DNA of 64,000 nucleotides from Ypsolopha sequella (lineage: Eukaryota; Arthropoda; Insecta; Lepidoptera; Ypsolophidae), in the NCBI GenBank assembly GCA_934047225.1, contig OW203986.1, forward strand, positions 28,089,221 through 28,153,220. The letters run 5' to 3'. Within the stretch, counting starts at the first letter, position 1. Each line of letters starts with the position of its first letter. The translations under genes were made by a program, and so were the position numbers. This document shows, one piece after another, positions 62,301 through 64,000 of the stretch. Under the pieces are notes generated by a model. That model worked only from the letters and a program-made list of their open reading frames with translations, ran no database searches and had not been told where the DNA came from.

Positions 62301-64000
62301 AAACACCTGACACCCCCGCAGTAAACGTGACGATATGTTTTTTTATGTTTCCCATACTTTAGTAAAGTAACTTTACTAACCCTTTTAGTTCTCATTATCG
62401 CTAAAACAATAAGAAAAAGAGATGTCCAGAAATTCAAATTGCCATTATGAATCGCAATCAAATGGAGTGTTATACGGTTCGACCACAAACAAGGCCAATA
62501 GTTTGAATTGAAATTTGGTATTGGAACATGAAAATCTCGAGGTCCAAAAACATTATTGTATTCATTCAAAGTATAAATCTTGAAATCAAACGAGTACGCC
62601 AAAAACATTGCGCCGCATTTTCGGTGTCCGAATTCTGCTAATATTCGTGTGAAAATGTGTAAAAACAGAAATAATGTCCAGTTAATTCCGGATTCGGCTT
62701 CACGGGACAATGGCCGCTTAACAATGTTTGCTATGTACAAACGAACACGTTAATGGTATTCGAGCGCCTGAATCCGGGCGATGACGTAGTTATGGGCCTT
62801 ATTTATAGCGCAATTTCGATTATGCTAAAGCTGGAAGGCTTATCTAGTAGCAGTTTTGTCTGTTAAAGTAGTTTATTTTCGTATGATCAGTTTTCATTTT
62901 GAAAAGGGGCACGAAGATTTATTAAGGCGATATTTAAAAGTTTTAGCGTCCCTGTTACCCCATATGCGAAAAAGCCTCAGTGCGGGAGGGACGGATTAGT
63001 GGAAAAGTAGCAAAAAGTCGGTGTTTTATTAACATAAAATGTACTTAAGTTGCTATCAAAATTTCGTTTAACTAGGTCCTAGATAATGTTAAAACCCGTC
63101 TAATACAATATAATTGCAGTCCATATGTCATTCCAAATTGTCAAACCGGGAGAATTGGTGTCGAAAAAGACCTCATTTCAATAAATATTTGTATCGCCCC
63201 TGAATTTCTCCAATCGCGTTTCTGTTTAACAGATCCGTGGTAAAAAAATTCAAACATAATATACTATTTTATCAAAATAATAAATTATTTACTGAAGTAA
63301 ATATGCAAGTTCTAAAAGTGTCTATTTTTTTCTGTAGTGCTTTAACCGTCTAACTTATTATGACACAATTGCGCTCCATATCTTTTGTTCTGCAATTGTT
63401 ATCGAAAATCGATAATTTAAAGAGTTAACCTGGTTGATAAAACTCCTTAAAAAAACATTTTTGTTAATTTTTTTAGAATGTTAATTAGCTGTGTAAATGA
63501 ATAAGTATTATAGTATAATATAAATTAAGGATATTTGACTTATTTGTCTTTAATATTATTGTAATAAAGGTACATAATATTCTTTCTTTAATATTTATAC
63601 AAGTCTAAAACACATTTAAATTACATTTACATCAGTCATTTATAAATTAATTTAATATTTACTTAATATGTATGTAAATTGCTGGTCTTAGTGAAAATTT
63701 TGTTATTATAGAATAAGTAGGTACTGCGAATAAGAAAAACTATCGCAAAATAAATTTTCCTGAAATTATACAGGCTGTTAAGATGATAACCTTTTTTCTT
63801 AAAACGGGATGCTATATCCATTATTATGAACAACTTTTACTATGAGGCCAAAACCGAAATCGCTAAAAGAAAATCAGTTGGTTCATACATTTTGGTCGAG
63901 TACTTTTCTATGAAACAGCTGATTTTTTATCGTGATTTTAGGGTTGGCCCCATATTAAAGCTGTTCACATTGATTAGCAGAATACTTTGAAGGAAAAAGG
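62301..64000. other. No supported gene; one shared repeat
   Basis: A 149-residue minus-strand frame (62291-62740) overlaps the SINE fragment and has no domain. CTTAACAATGTTTG occurs at 61986 and 62718. The 62938-63050 block is shared with 52.5 kb. From 63.06 kb on it is AT-rich and unassigned. Confidence 0.4.

Noticed and set aside
62291..62740. 149-residue minus-strand frame as a gene
   Set aside because: It overlaps a SINE body fragment, has no domain and lies among repeats; likely chance.

Overview
The window reads as nuclear DNA of an insect, very probably a moth or butterfly (Lepidoptera). It is AT-rich, and I recognise no host protein-coding gene, no rRNA gene and no intact tRNA gene. 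Several repeats are familiar from lepidopteran genomes: a family starting GGGTTCCGTACC and ending near GACTCGCACTTGGCC, Helitron 3' ends of the form GCGGGCAAAAGCTAGT, LINE-like pieces ending in GGATGGATGG, tRNA-derived SINEs, and a Pao-type LTR element. The organism call is inference from these families.

Layout. 0.9-2.1 kb: a foldback element, a Helitron-like piece and a deleted mariner-like transposon. 3.4-3.9 kb: a 27-bp minisatellite. 4.9-5.6 kb: a second Helitron-like element. 6-23 kb: a patchwork of small interspersed repeats (tandem duplication, GGGTTCCGTACC copies, SINEs, palindromic MITE-like elements, a TTAA-flanked MITE). 25-32.5 kb: more foldback elements plus two tandem arrays, 34-bp (about 13 units) and 68-bp (about 30 units). 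32.6-37.5 kb: MITE copies and LINE 3' ends. 37.7-48.9 kb: a Pao/BEL LTR retrotransposon on the minus strand, with 300-bp LTRs differing at one base by eye, a CACGG target duplication, a promoter and a polypurine tract. A 4.97-kb CR1-like non-LTR retrotransposon on the plus strand (41.7-46.7 kb), with both ORFs open, has split its gag-pol. 49-53 kb: duplicated and inverted segments, including a 799-bp element with matched 18-G and 18-C tracts. 54.2-57.0 kb: a 2.8-kb head-to-head palindromic DNA element carrying two damaged copies of a protein with a possible PIN/XPG-like acidic motif and a cysteine-rich tail. A related copy of its target repeat at 12 kb lacks the insertion. 57.6-63 kb: SINE and MITE copies and perfect palindromes.

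The elements form an insertion history. The CR1-like element landed in Pao. The TTAA MITE landed in a decayed relative of the 54-57 kb arm. The palindromic element landed in a repeat that is also present, unoccupied, at 12 kb. The Pao LTRs are nearly identical and the CR1-like ORFs are open, so those two insertions look recent. Most other elements are non-coding. All comparisons were made by eye; percent identities and family names need alignment and library searches.
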